Origin: Parapristionchus giblindavisi
Taxonomy: Eukaryota > Nematoda > Chromadorea > Rhabditida > Diplogasteridae
DNA: 64,000 nt
NCBI GenBank assembly: GCA_943737045.1
Contig: CALSFV010000286.1
Coordinates: 258,501-322,500, forward strand
Direction of reading: 5' to 3'
A program made the translations under genes and the position numbers. Shown here in pieces: positions 24,250 to 37,500 of the stretch; position 1 is the stretch's first letter; every line of letters starts with the position of its first letter. The notes under the pieces were generated by a model. It searched no databases. It was not told the DNA's origin and was given only the letters and a program-made list of their open reading frames with translations.

Positions 24250-27200
24250 TTAATCAGTTCGAATCGAATGAATATCCAGTAGATGACCAACGGATCTCGC
24301 CAACGTCTTCACTTCCATCATACGCATGTGTTTCGCGCGTTTGTCCGCATTCTGAAAGTGATCTTTGATCTTTGAACAAAAACTACACAAAATACATCAC
24401 AATTCTTCATGTAATAGAATACAAAACAAAGCTAATAGATGATGAAATATTCAAAATCAAGTAATAGATTAAAGATCATCACTCACCTTTCGTTCGAGTT
24501 CCGCCTTATCTCGTGCACGATTTCCCCTTCCATCGGAGTTGGCACACAGAGGAGCCTAGAAGGAAAAAATTTTTGAAGAAAAAAATGTAGACTTTGATAT
24601 TGGCTACAAATAAGACTACATCAATATGAAATCCATATCTGTGTTAATAATAACTTAATCACGCTTTTAGCCTAATTAAAAAACTATCTGAACAGTACAT
24701 GAAATCCAAATGAACTCACTCTCACTTGTTCTCCTCTCATCTTCTTCTCCTTGTACCGACTCCAGAACAGACGCTTAGCGTACTGAAGACAATCACACTG
24801 ATTATTATTATTATTGATTTATTATCCTACTTTAGACCCACCCCCCTTCAATATTGTACTATACAATCAATATCTTCGTATAATCAATAAATACAATCAA
24901 TATCTTCATATAATAAATCAATAAAATCAACATCACACCTCATATTCGTGTTCCTTCTCCTTCTTTTCTCTCTGTCTCTTCTTCCTCTCATCTACCACAC
25001 GATTCGCTGCCTCGATCTTGCTCCACTCATCCATCTCTGCCTGTACATCGATCAATAAATTAATATTTACAAAACTACAAAAAAATATATATGAGGATAC
25101 TGTAGTGACAGTAACTATCGACTAAGATTTCAGGAAAATCAATAAATCAATATATACTCACCTGCATTCGGGCCACTCTTTGATTGTCCTCATCATCGAA
25201 CATATCATCAAGGGAGAAGAATCTGAAGAAGAGAATTAAAATATCGCACAATTCCAGTTTTTCCCTTGCTTACAACCGTACTCTCACACTAAATACATTT
25301 ACAGCTACAATGTGTTTTGCATTTTGGCCGAACTCTCGGTACTTTGACTCCGTACGCCTACAGTAATCACCATTTCCAATACCCCATTACACATACCTCT
25401 GCTTGTCCTTTCTCTTCTCATCCCATGATCGTATATCGACGCGGATGCTGTCCGGCTTCCGCTCGCGGAGATGCGGCAGACGCGCGTCATTAATGCCGAG
25501 CGCCTGCACATTCAATACAGTTAACATTCAACCTCTTTTTAGTAGATCAATTTGAACTCTCTTGATAAGTCTTCGTTTCTAAACAATGCGACAATAAACA
25601 GATGAAGTCACATCAGCCTATATTTCTCGTATCTCTAAAAGAAAACAGCCTAAACAAAGATTTTTATTTCATTTAAATCAATATCTCCAAGTAAACACTT
25701 AACTGACACTTGTCCCAATCTAATTATCCATCGTGAAACCCGAACCCACCTTGAAATCTTCCACGAGTGTGCTCTCATTCAGTAGTCGTTCCACATCAGC
25801 CGCACGTGCCGCATCTGCTGCACGCTTTGCCGCCTCTGCCGCGCGTCTCGCATCACACTCCGGAGACACACTCATCTCTCTCGTCAACTTGCAGCTCAGA
25901 TCAATCTTCACTTGACCGTACTGAACAAGATTATTGATTGATTGATGCAAATACCGTATTAAAAATAGTAAACATAGACAATCAATAAATACCGTATACC
26001 TTGAACACTTGATCGACCATTCGATGCCACTTGGCGTAGCGTTTGCGTGTACTCTCACTGAAATTGAAAATAAATAAAACATCGAAGCCAATCGATAATG
26101 ACAGATTATACATTATTCCTTTTCAGTAGCCAATTAATCAATAACCCTCTCAAATCAATCAATACTCAAAGAGAATACAGTATACCGTACATATTATCTC
26201 GTCGCAGGATATGGGCATATCTTCGTTCGTGGAATATTCGATGACGTCGTTTCATCGTCTCTCGTCGCCAGTGATCACCATCCAGACGAGGCGAGAATGC
26301 AGAGTAGAAGTACTCCTTCAATGATCAATCTATCATTGTACAAAGATCAAAGATCAAGCTACAGTCATCCATACACAAAACCTCAATGTAACAAAGATGC
26401 ATTTAACAAAAAACAATTATGGCATGATGTCATTGGCATCATAGACCCCAAAAAACAACAACGTTTATCTTAATTCCATCGCGTTCTTCTCTCACATGTT
26501 GTTGTCTACTCCAATCTCTCACTATCTATGCATTGGACCAAAAACTGATCATCAAAAACTAAACATTATTAGCTAACATATGTTTTTTTTTAATTTGCAT
26601 TAAATGTGCATGCAAACCTACGCTTGTACATCTATCAATATTATTAATTTAATAATATCTATCCACCGTACCTTCCTCCTTCTCTCCTTCGGTCCCTGTT
26701 CGAGAGTTGTTCGATAGTCCACTCCCACTGGATCCCATTTGAGGCCACGACGTCGTCGCACCAGGCATGCTTCCCTCAAGATTAGAGGGTGATTATTCGA
26801 AAACGATTTCCTATACTTATCGAACCAATAATGTAACAGTAATCAATCTATACACCTTAGGGAACTATTGATACACGAAAGTGGTGGTGAGAATAATGAA
26901 AAGAACTCTCTCCTGACCGGCAAACAGTGGAGAGAACGTGCGCACTTTACTCCTCCCTCTCCCTCTCTCTCTCTCTTTCTCTATCTTTCTCTTCCTCCCT
27001 CTCCCTCACCCCCCCCCCTCAGCTCACATCACTCTCCCTCTACCTCTCAACGTTCCTTCTCTCTCCCTGTCCCTCACTAACCACTACAAACAACATAAAG
27101 TACGAATGTACTACCTATCTACTAGATCACGATATTTCAGTTCATGATCACTCCACAAAACCATCATTTCCTAGATGGTCAAAAAACAAATAAAGTAAAC

Positions 27201-30200
27201 CTCAAGTCAGTGAGTAGACTAAGTAGACTTAAAGTTTTAAATTACAAGAGCACTATATTCATGTTTCTATAAAAATCAACAAAACCTGAATCATCTTAAC
27301 CGATAATAAAGACGAATATGCAAATACAAACTCCAGGCTCATTTTCCGCTTCTCCTTCTGTCCGCCTTTCCCAGGAACAGATCTGTACGCGACGCCCGTG
27401 TTTCCGCGTCCGCGTCTCCGCCATCCGCTAGAGACCGCACGCGAGCGTCCCGGATCGGGGCATCTGCAAAGAATGAACATTTTTCAATAAATAAAACCCA
27501 TTGCGACATGTTCGTATTCCACTAATTATGTACTGACGGCCTAATCACATGCATCTTATAAATACAGAAAACTTAAGAAAAATCGATAACTAATCAATGC
27601 CTACCGTATCGTCTTCGCGAACAACCGTCGCAGAACTCCATTAACATCGCGAAGGTGCTCTTGTAGTGTGCGCATCGGGAGTTCCTGAGAAGAATACTAC
27701 AGTAATCTGTTGGTACGAAAATCGCCCAATTCAAATCCTACCGTACCTTGAGCTCCGAGTCGCTTAGACCGAACAAGGGATGCTTGTAGAATGATCGAGG
27801 CACTAGTCGCTTGCATCCCAACTTGCGCTGCCAATCAATAGCCTGCCACTCAAGAATCGATGCAAAACGTTCCTGAAACGACAATACTACCGTATACTAG
27901 ATACTAGACATTCATCGATTTCAGATACAGTACTCACCAATGTGAACTCGACGTATTTCGTCCGGTGTTGCTCGGGGACGCGCGGCTCTTTGCCGGCACC
28001 CAACCCGGGGCGGATACGCATACGCGCACGACGCGATTGTCCGCGTGTCCTCGCCGCAGTGCATCTTCTGACGAACGGACGGAATCGACGGAATCGCCGC
28101 TTCCATCGCGGACGCATACCCCATGATCGGGCGAGCGCACGCCACAGTGTGTTCAGGTAGTGGGAGCAGAGCGCCTCGGTGGACGCGTCGCGAACCGCGT
28201 CCTTGTGCGGACGGAAACGCCATCCACGCGCGGACGTCGCGCGTCGTTTGCCAGCTTCGATCTCCTGTTCGTCATTCATCGACTGATAACCCGCGAAGAG
28301 CGCACAATCCACGCATGTTCCACAGCTGAAACAAATTAGCACAATATTTGTCGTTGTCGGGGCCAAAGTTGTATTGGAGAAAATAGAAATTGGTCAGCTA
28401 CTTTACTGTTACCTGCTACATCAAATCAACAGGTCAAAATGCAAAGTTGTTCAGGCAACATATCCCAAGACAACAACCGATAAATAACGTAAATAAAGTA
28501 TAATAAATTATAAATAAAGTACCTGCACTCCAACTCCACTCGATCCTCTTCTATTCGCTCATCCACACCCTTTCTCTCCATCTCCCCATTGATCTCTTCA
28601 TCTTCATCTCCTTGATCTTTGATCTCTTCATCATCACATCTACTACTCGATCGTGACGACGCCACTAGCTCTTCCTCCTCCTCCGCTACCGTAGATCCCT
28701 TGGCCGTTACCGTACTCTCCAATCCATTCGGGACCATAACCTCCACATCTACCGTACTCCTCTCATGACTACTGGCCAGATTGTCCTCGTCCACCTCATG
28801 GAGTACATGGAGAGGCGCGAAGGCGCCAAACACATCTTTCTCTTCACGAATCAATCGATTGGTACGTTCCTCGTGCGTCTCCGGACGTGAAGCGGAGACG
28901 CGGAGACGACGACGCGTCTCGTACGCGTCCTCCACGACAACCTCAGCCTCCGGTGGTGGTTTTTGATCGGGCGTCTAAATACGCAATGGTATAATAATAA
29001 AACAAGAGACTCAATTCATTTCGAAGGGGCTCTACAAGTCAAATCAAATCAAATCAAATCATTTATTTTCCTGTATAAGAAAGCAAGGGGATGGTAAGTC
29101 GAATACTATTTATCTCTTCCGTGAATACCCCGAGATCGCTACCGTGAAAAGAGTGTCCGAAGTTACACTCTAGTTCGTATTCGCATTATACCAACATTTC
29201 ATTCGTCTTAACTATAATATCACAACATCTTTCTAAAAGCCCGTGTACAACTAAACTACTCTACCTATAATTGACAATCAATCAAAAATCAAAAGCGAAA
29301 CAGGCAATCACCAGGTTAGGCCGGAATACCCAAAGAAACAAAAGTGATCACACTCCTCCCATTCCACAGTTTCTCATTGTCTAATAGAGTATTGAAAAGC
29401 TTCGGAGTACCCCATCCCATAAAAGAACATACTATACCTCATCTTCGTCACACGAATCATTGAGGTCTGCAGGGATGCGTTTGAGGCTTCTGCAATTATA
29501 CACTGATTAAGAGACCGGCTCGGTAAGACTCGAGCATGGTCCGGACATTCGCGAGGACTTTCGATCTGGGCCTCAATACTTTCATCATAGACACATACCG
29601 GGGGGAGACCGATGAAAGTTATAGTGAAAATGCCCTTGGGCTCAAACCCGGCTCACATATGTCGCATAAAATAAAAAATTGAAAAATTCATAACTTTTCA
29701 AGCGTGATAGCTAGCACTTTTATTTCTTTTTATTGGTGAATAACATGTCATGCACTCTTATAAACACAGCTGAACAGCAATATCTTATCGTTTTGAATAT
29801 GTTTTTTCGTGTCTGATTTTCAGATTTTTTTTCCTTCTATCCTCGTTGAAGAGATACTGCAAGAAAATTCATAGTGCATATTGTAGCCCTGACGATTATG
29901 TACATGGTGGTCATATTCCCTTGGCCAGCCAGTTTGTCATAAGCCTCGAGAATTGCAACTGAGTGTGAGATATGTGTAAATTGCAAAAATCGAAAATTAA
30001 ATTTCTTGAAATTCGCAAGAGCAAGAGTTAGCTTTATAATGTCATTTTACTCGTAGTGATGCGCGTACATAGGAAAAATATACAAATAGACTCAGACTAC
30101 ATTTTTTTTTAAATTTAGAAAAATAATTATTTTATTTTTATTTTTTCAACTCCCACATTCAGTCGACCGTCAAGGCAAGTTGATTCATAGGGCGGATGGT

Positions 30201-32657
30201 GGCTCTTGCATGTGTGTTTGCAGAAACGACTGCAACGTGAAGAATCGTCGTTTCGCAGATCTCGAATTTATTTTTTTAATTATCAAACTTGAATATTTAT
30301 ATGTTTCTTTCACATAAATCGGTTGGAAGGTGGCGTATGGCAACCAAAGCCGTACCATTTTGATCAGTGGGAGTGAACTGTACTTGAATACCATAATCAT
30401 CAGGAATCGCGAACTGATCTTTTTTTCAGTCGACCCATGATTCTCAACCATGACCCCGGGTTCATGGTTGAGAATGGCTGAGGTCGAAAAATTCATGATG
30501 ATCCCAGACCAAATACTATGTGGCATTATATCAATAGTGGGCCAACTTTTATTTTTATGGATACCATTACTCGAATTACCGTAATCTAGCTACCGTATCC
30601 TACAATAATGTGGTGAGATTCTCGGAAAATTCAGGTGCGTGCATTACTATTACGGTAATTCGAGATATGGTATCCATAAAAATAAAAGATGGCCCATTAT
30701 TGATATAATGCCAAATAGTATTTGGTCTGGGATCATCATGAATTTTTCGACCTCAGCCATTCTCAACCATGAACCCGGGGTCATGGTTGAAAATAATGGG
30801 TCGACTGAAAAAAAGATCAGTTCGCGATTCCTGATGATTATGGTATTCAAGTACAGTTCACTCCCACTGATCAAAATGGTACGGCTTTGGTTGCCATACG
30901 CCACCTTCCAACCGATTTATGTGAAAGAAACATATAAATATTCAAGTTTGATAATTAAAAAAATAAATTCGAGATCTGCGAAACGACGATTCTTCACGTT
31001 GCAGTCGTTTCTGCAAACACACATGCAAGAGCCACCATCCGCCCTATGAATCAACTTGCCTTGACGGTCGACTGAATGTGGGAGTTGAAAAAATAAAAAT
31101 AAAATAATTATTTTTCTAAATTTAAAAAAAATGTAGTCTGAGTCTATTTGTATATTTTTCCTATGTACGCGCATCACTACGAGTAAAATGACATTATAAA
31201 GCTAACTCTTGCTCTTGCGAATTTCAAGAAATTTAATTTTCGATTTTTGCAATTTACACATATCTCACATTCAGTTGCAATTCTCGAGGCTTATGACAAA
31301 CTGGCTGGCCAAGGGAATATGACCACCATGTACATAATCGTCAGGGCTACAATATGCACTATGAATTTTCTTGCAGTATCTCTTCAACGAGGATAGAAGG
31401 AAAAAAATCTGAAAATCAGACACGAAAAAACATATTCAAAACGATAAGATATTGCTGTTCAGCTGTGTTTATAAGAGTGCATGACATGTTATTCACCAAT
31501 AAAAAGAAATAAAAGTGCTAGCTATCACGCTTGAAAAGTTATGAATTTTTCAATTTTTTATTTTATGCGACATATGTGAGCCCAAGGGCATTTTCACTAT
31601 AACTTTCATCGGTCTCCCCCCGGTATGTGTCTATGATGAAAGTATTGAGGCCCAGATCGAAAGTCCTCGCGAATGTCCGGCAGGGGGTCAAAATGCTCGA
31701 GTCTTACCGAGCCGGTCTCTTAAGAGATCACACTAAAAACTACAGGTAGATCAAATCAATCAATAATCAGTTCTCACGAATCAATAGGGATCTTGTTCCT
31801 CTTGAGTTTCCGTATAATCTCCCATCGTTGATTGAGTAGTTCTCGTGTCCGTTTCTCACTGTGTCGTTGTCGCTCACGCTTATGTCTACAACAAATATCA
31901 TATATTAATTAAATTAATTAATGAATTATGAGATGTGAATTTGAAGTAGTATGATTTTCTGCTTTATGTTCAGAATATCATAATTTGAATCTTACAATCA
32001 AAATTTGGCATAAGAAACCTGAACACTACAATGGACTATCCACAATATCGAAACCTATAGCAGATGAGACAAATCAAGAATGATCCACAATCGACCGTAT
32101 TCTATGAGCTACAGTACCCTTCCGTTTACCGTACCCCATCATCTACAATAGTCTACAGACTACAGTATCCCACCGACCTCTGAGCGTGGTAGTCTTCGAG
32201 GATCTCGAGCGACAGCAGCTGGTCACAGTACATGAAGTTCTCCACTGTCATCGATCGTTGTGGGATCTGCAAAATATTGATTGAGAGCTGAGAAGTACTG
32301 TAGTTATACACGGCACAAAGATGATTTCAAATAAGAACTGCATTGGGCAATTTTGATTGACAGAGTAGGCGGAGATATGCGATATAGAGCAATCATAATT
32401 GAACCAGGTGATTTCTCGTTTATAATACTTTATATCTCATTGAAATTGATGTTCTTGCAATTTTATCGATCTATAGTGCTTGAAAAAATAAACATTGAAA
32501 CATGATAACATGGCTTAATTGCCCCAATGAACCGCCGTGTAAACTCGTACATCTATTAATGTTATTAATTTAATTATAATAGTTTAATAACCTTGGCGGG
32601 CCTCGTCTTCAGATCCTTTGGTCGCAGCAACAACGGCAGTGTGCCCGGCTGGGGTTG
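24250..32657 (-). CDS. Basic coiled-coil protein, probably a C-terminal extension of WDR24
   Basis: Nineteen minus-strand exons, 815 residues, all in phase: 32592-32657, 32178-32266, 31778-31885, 29438-29489, 28523-28974, 27938-28325, 27747-27872, 27605-27684, 27332-27463, 26672-26774, 26191-26315, 26000-26057, 25750-25920, 25397-25503, 25162-25222, 24939-25040, 24726-24782, 24487-24555, 24250-24351 (TAA). Seen in order: a helical basic segment (RHKRERQRHSEKRTRELLNQ), an acidic linker, a CGTCVDC cysteine cluster, arginine-rich GC-rich exons, an alanine-rich coiled coil (ARRAAEAAKRAADAARAA), and a lysine-rich coiled coil. I do not recognise the family. The first exon has no ATG and joins the last WDR24 RING exon (34590-34725) in phase 0, so fusion is the simplest reading. 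If it is a separate gene, the first ATG is in 32178-32266 (MTVENFMYC). Confidence 0.7.
26950..27080. repeat. CT-rich low-complexity repeat
   Basis: CCCTCTCTCT units with a run of C, inside the intron between exons 26672-26774 and 27332-27463. The associated frames are artefacts. Confidence 0.9.
29507..31723. mobile_element. 2.2-kb TTAA-bounded foldback element
   Basis: TTAA at 29507-29510 and 31720-31723 flank inverted ends GAGACCGGCTCGGTAAGACT. The whole interval is two long arms meeting near 30600. It matches the 37853-39872 element at its tips (TTAAGAG, GTAAGACTCGA). TTAA target sites are typical of piggyBac-type transposition, but no transposase is present. Removing it leaves an intron of about 71 bp. 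Each arm has one mirrored open frame of 113-136 codons. Confidence 0.88.
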
Positions 32658-32693
32658 CTGCAAAATAACCATAATCGTGATGTGGTCATGGAC

Positions 32694-34546
32694 CATACAT
32701 TTTCATACCCTCACAATGTAAGGATTGACCCACTATATATGGCTCATTTCAGGGTCGACACACTATATAACACGCGTGTCACTTAAGGATCGAGACAAAA
32801 TCGTGGGGTGATCGGACAAAATATAACCCCTATTGTATTGACTATTTTTGGATAGCACTGACAGTGCCGGAGAAGATAGCGTTTCGATTTTTTGTCTAAA
32901 ATCAATTTCGACGAAGATAGACGCCGTTGACTGTCGGAATGTGTGGAAAAGTCTCGACTTTCAGCCGCAATAGCTCGTTTTGGAATGGGAATAGCGTAAA
33001 TATCATAAAGACATAAATTGTAGAAAATTCTCAGGAGAATCGAAATAACACAAGCAAAAATTACAAAATCGATTTTTCATCAACTTCTGTGGCGGGAAGC
33101 TGACGTCTGCACCACAAATCGATTTAACACTTTTTTATTGGCTCAGATGGTAGATATTGTGAAGACGCATCGATTGATATATAGTTTATAGGGTCGAATC
33201 GTGCCCGCGATATCAGTTTTTCCCAAAAAAAAACGAGTCTGAAATCTTGGACTTAGCCGATTTCTCGCTCGAGAGAAGGAAGAGTCACTTTGATCTACCC
33301 ACTCGTCTCTCGCTGAACAATGGTCTAATTGGTATTTCTGTACACTGAACTCGAAAAAAAGAAGAAATGAATGAAAATCATAACTACAACATAATTCAAA
33401 GAAAAAATTACTATATCAACAATTGAAATACAAACAAGAAACAATCTATCTATCAAAGATGGAGTCTATTCCGGCCGCGATTATCTCTCGAAGGAAACCC
33501 TCCTCGTCCTGCTTATCACTAATTATCTCATCAAAATCGTCTTCATCATCTTCAGCATTCTCTCCATCTCCACGAATCAACAAAAGCTCCAAAAGAGAAT
33601 TGCAGGCAGACAAAACATATGAAAAAGTGGATTCACTTAAAACAATCGATAGGTGCTCATAGCGTAGCATAGATATTAAAATTGACTCACATTCGTCCAC
33701 AATTGCAGTCCTTCTCAAGATCGACTCCCTTGAGTCTTGGTCCCTTCCCATGGATAGATGGTTGATTCACAGCGAAGTAGCACATACTCGAGTGAACAAT
33801 ATATTCAGGATTCAACAATATATTCAAGAAACAGTGAAACCTGTTGAAAACACTTGAAAACAGGTAAAACAAACAAAAGAGTTGGTAAATCATTGATCAT
33901 CGACAGACGAGTGGGTAGATCAAAGTGATCCTTCTTTCCTTCTCTCGAGCGAGAAATCGGCTAAGTCCAAGATTTCAGACTCGTTTTTTTGGGAAAAACT
34001 CATATCGCGGGCACGATTCGACCCTATAAACTATATGTCAATCGATGTGTCTTCACAATATCTACCATCTGAGCCAATAAAAAAGTGTTAAATCGATCTG
34101 TGGTGCAGACGTCAGCTTCCCGCCACAAAAGTTGATGAAAAATCGATTTTGTAATTTTTGCTTGTGTTATTTCGATTCTCCTGAGAATTTTCTACAATCT
34201 ATGTCTTTATGATATTTTCGCTATTCCCATTCCAAAACGAGCTATTGCGGCTGAAAGTCGAGACTTTTCCACACATTCGGACAGTCAACGGCGTCTATCT
34301 TCGTCGAAATTGATTTTAGACAAAAAATCGAAACGCTATCTTCTCCGGCACTGTCAGGGCTATCCAAAAATGGTCTATTCAAAATTTTCATTTTTTCATT
34401 GTCCGACAGTTGTATTGATCCTTACGCGACACGCGTGATAAAGCTCATTTTTTATGTAAGAGATTACAAATTAAGCGAGAAATAACGATTTTTCTAAATC
34501 GACCCACTATATAAAAATAATTCAGTGAAGGCACCGTAAATGCATG
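32694..34546. mobile_element. 1.85-kb foldback element with hAT-MITE-like ends
   Basis: The outer ends (CATACATTTTCATACCCTC, and GGCACCGTAAATGCATG) and the subterminal GACCCACTATATA match the small MITEs at 43135, 56211 and 57496. The inside is a long inverted repeat (for example GGACTTAGCCGATTTCTCGC near 33250 mirrored near 33955). No exact target duplication, so it may be a composite or recombinant copy. It fills all but about 80 bp of the intron between the RING exon 34590-34725 and exon 32592-32657. Confidence 0.82.
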
Positions 34547-34589
34547 GTGTGGTACAACAAAGGCGACGTTTCCTAAACACACCACCTAC

Positions 34590-37500
34590 CCAGAAGGCGC
34601 ACTCGCAGTCACATCCGCGTACGGCACACTGTGGGAATCGATCGAACCAGTCACGGGCGTGTCGAGAGTGAGACGCGTGACCGCAGCCCTCACACGACCA
34701 AGCGAGACCAGTTAGAGGTCGACGGCTGGAATATACAACAATAATAACAATATAATAGAAATAATATATTCAATTTAAGATAACTAAATATGTATCGATA
34801 TTGACCCCCCTTTTTGATTTTTCATATGCTTCAACTCAATATTCTATTATATTTTAATCATTGTTTTATATAACAGCAATGATCTAAGATAAATCGCATA
34901 GGATGACACCAATGAACTAGATGCATTAAAACTGAACACCGGTAGTACGGTTGATAAAATAAAGAACTTAAATAATAAAACGATAACGTCAATAATATTC
35001 GGTTACTGTAGCAGGGGACAAATCACCGGCAATCCACCGTACTCCTTACCATATCGAACAGAGGGTGGCTGCTACGGGCAGTTTGCATCTCTCACACGCT
35101 CCCTTCGACACAAGTTTCCGACAGCGACGACAACCGAGCTTGATGTACGTGCCCTTAATTAATTGACGATTATAATAAAATAATTAAATAATTAAAGTAT
35201 CCCTTCGGTCTTTTCCTTCATTCCAACTACTTTTGTGAAAACAAAAAAGAACATTTGGCAAGCGAAGATCTTTTCAAAGCACCTTTCTTCCCATTAGTTG
35301 ATGAGACTATAACAGCTAATCAATAATATTTTCAAACCAACAATAGTTACCGTACCGACAGAGACTTCTCCGCGATCGATGGCAGGACACAATTCTTGCG
35401 CAGCTCCGCCACCGCCGTCATCAATCGCACACGATCGAGCATTGCTGAAGGATCAAATCAATCAATAATCTTGAATCGATAAATAATCTTGAATCGATTA
35501 CAATATTAATTGGTTACATAAATCAACTTTGATCGGGCCAAAAAAACCTCTCATAGCTACCTAATAAACCCGAACCGAAGCAACGATTATGAACCATCTA
35601 CAGTATTCGAAACAATCTTGGTGGGACTCGCCAACTCACATTCATAAGCAGATATCCATGCGACGATGAGGGGTTCACCGAGGATATCAATCATGATCTT
35701 ACCGAAGACGATACACAACACCGCACAGGTCTGGACGTCATTCTGAAAGGGGGAAATGAAGATCATCGAGTCAATCACCCGACGTCATCGCCAAAAAAAC
35801 CGAAAAAAGTTTAAAAACAATTACCCGGTGAAAGCTCGTTTCAAACCATCTAGAAACCTTTATAAACCCTATTCATGCTGATTCGTGACTGACTTTGGTA
35901 CAAAATACAAAAAATATGTTACAACTACCCGACATCAAAGCAGACTCGAACCCGACACATTCCCGTCTCACCACCCCTGCACAAGATACATCTCCTCATA
36001 AATCCAATTAACATGAACACAGAATTATAACGAACACAATAAATATCAATAATTAACGACGATGACGACTTTCTATACAGCCCTATTCCTCCCACCATAC
36101 ATATGCGGCATTGCCGCTAGCGGCAAGATCCACCCGATTTTCCCAAAAAATCGCTCAAAAAAGATCCGCGAAGTGAAATTATTACATTTACATATCGCAT
36201 TTTTCCTCCGACCCACTCGATTTTAATTTCCAACGGCAATGGCCGGCCATGTATGCACTAACCCTATCAGCATGTTTCCTCAGTATCTGTTCAACACTGG
36301 CAACAGCAGTCTCTCGATCCCTCTCCGCCTCTGTCTCTTCATCACAGAACTCATCGTCATCATCATCGGTTGTCTTACTGATGATGGGCACGATGGGCGA
36401 TGCCTCCTCCTCATCGTCCCCACTTCTGTAAACAAAGATTGATTGATTGATTCGGATCGATTATTGATTAAATTGACTCATTAAAGCGCATTTCTTGATA
36501 TTAATCAATCATAAATCACCTTGTCCCATCATATCCATCTATTCATCATCTATCATCCATCCATCATCAATCTATCATCCATCATCCATCTATTCATTCT
36601 ATTCATCTATTCATTCATCTATTCATCTATTCATATTCATCATATTCATCTTGTCCCATCTACTAATATCTCAGGATTTTTTATAGAAAAAAAAATGATA
36701 AGTAAACAACGTAAACAAAATAAATAGTTAAAAAACAATAAACACACCCCTCCTCCTCATTCTCTGTATCATCTTCATCATCATCTTCACTATCATTATC
36801 ATCTTCTCTATTCTCTCCACCTTCATATCCTTCACTCTTCCTCTTCTTCTTCTTCCCTTCATCATCATCATTCTTAACCTTTTTCTTCTTCCATCTGTGC
36901 ATGTCGTTTTGCACCTGACAAAGACCCAATATTCCGCTATTCAATCAATAAATCAATAATCATATTTACGATACCGTACCTCGAATGCCTCGTCAGCCAG
37001 TGGCCTCCACGTATGCGCGGTGCGAGTTGACCTGAATGAGCAATAATCGCTACAGTAACCACTTTTGAATCCAAACTACCATAGCCTTTCTACTCACGAG
37101 GCTACAGTATACTCTTAAAACTACCGTACCCCTGCCATGCGAGGTCCTCATTAGTCTTCCTACGCACATCAGTCGGCTGTAGACCATAGTGGTATTCGCC
37201 AAAGTTACCGTACCTGACAAGAATACAATAGAAGGTGATCAGAATGTTAGTACGTAGCGGACGAAACACCATTATTACCTAACTTACAAGGACCTTTTTT
37301 ACATTTTTTAAGCACATACTCTTAATCTACAGAAAAAAGGGCTTTTAGATGAGCTATAACTCATATCTCATCACCAAATTAAGGTAAAAGAGACTCCTTG
37401 ATAGAACATTTTCCAATTTTCATGTGCATGAAAACATATATTTGTAAATCTATTAATATTATTAACTTAATTATATCGATCAATATATAAATACAAATAA

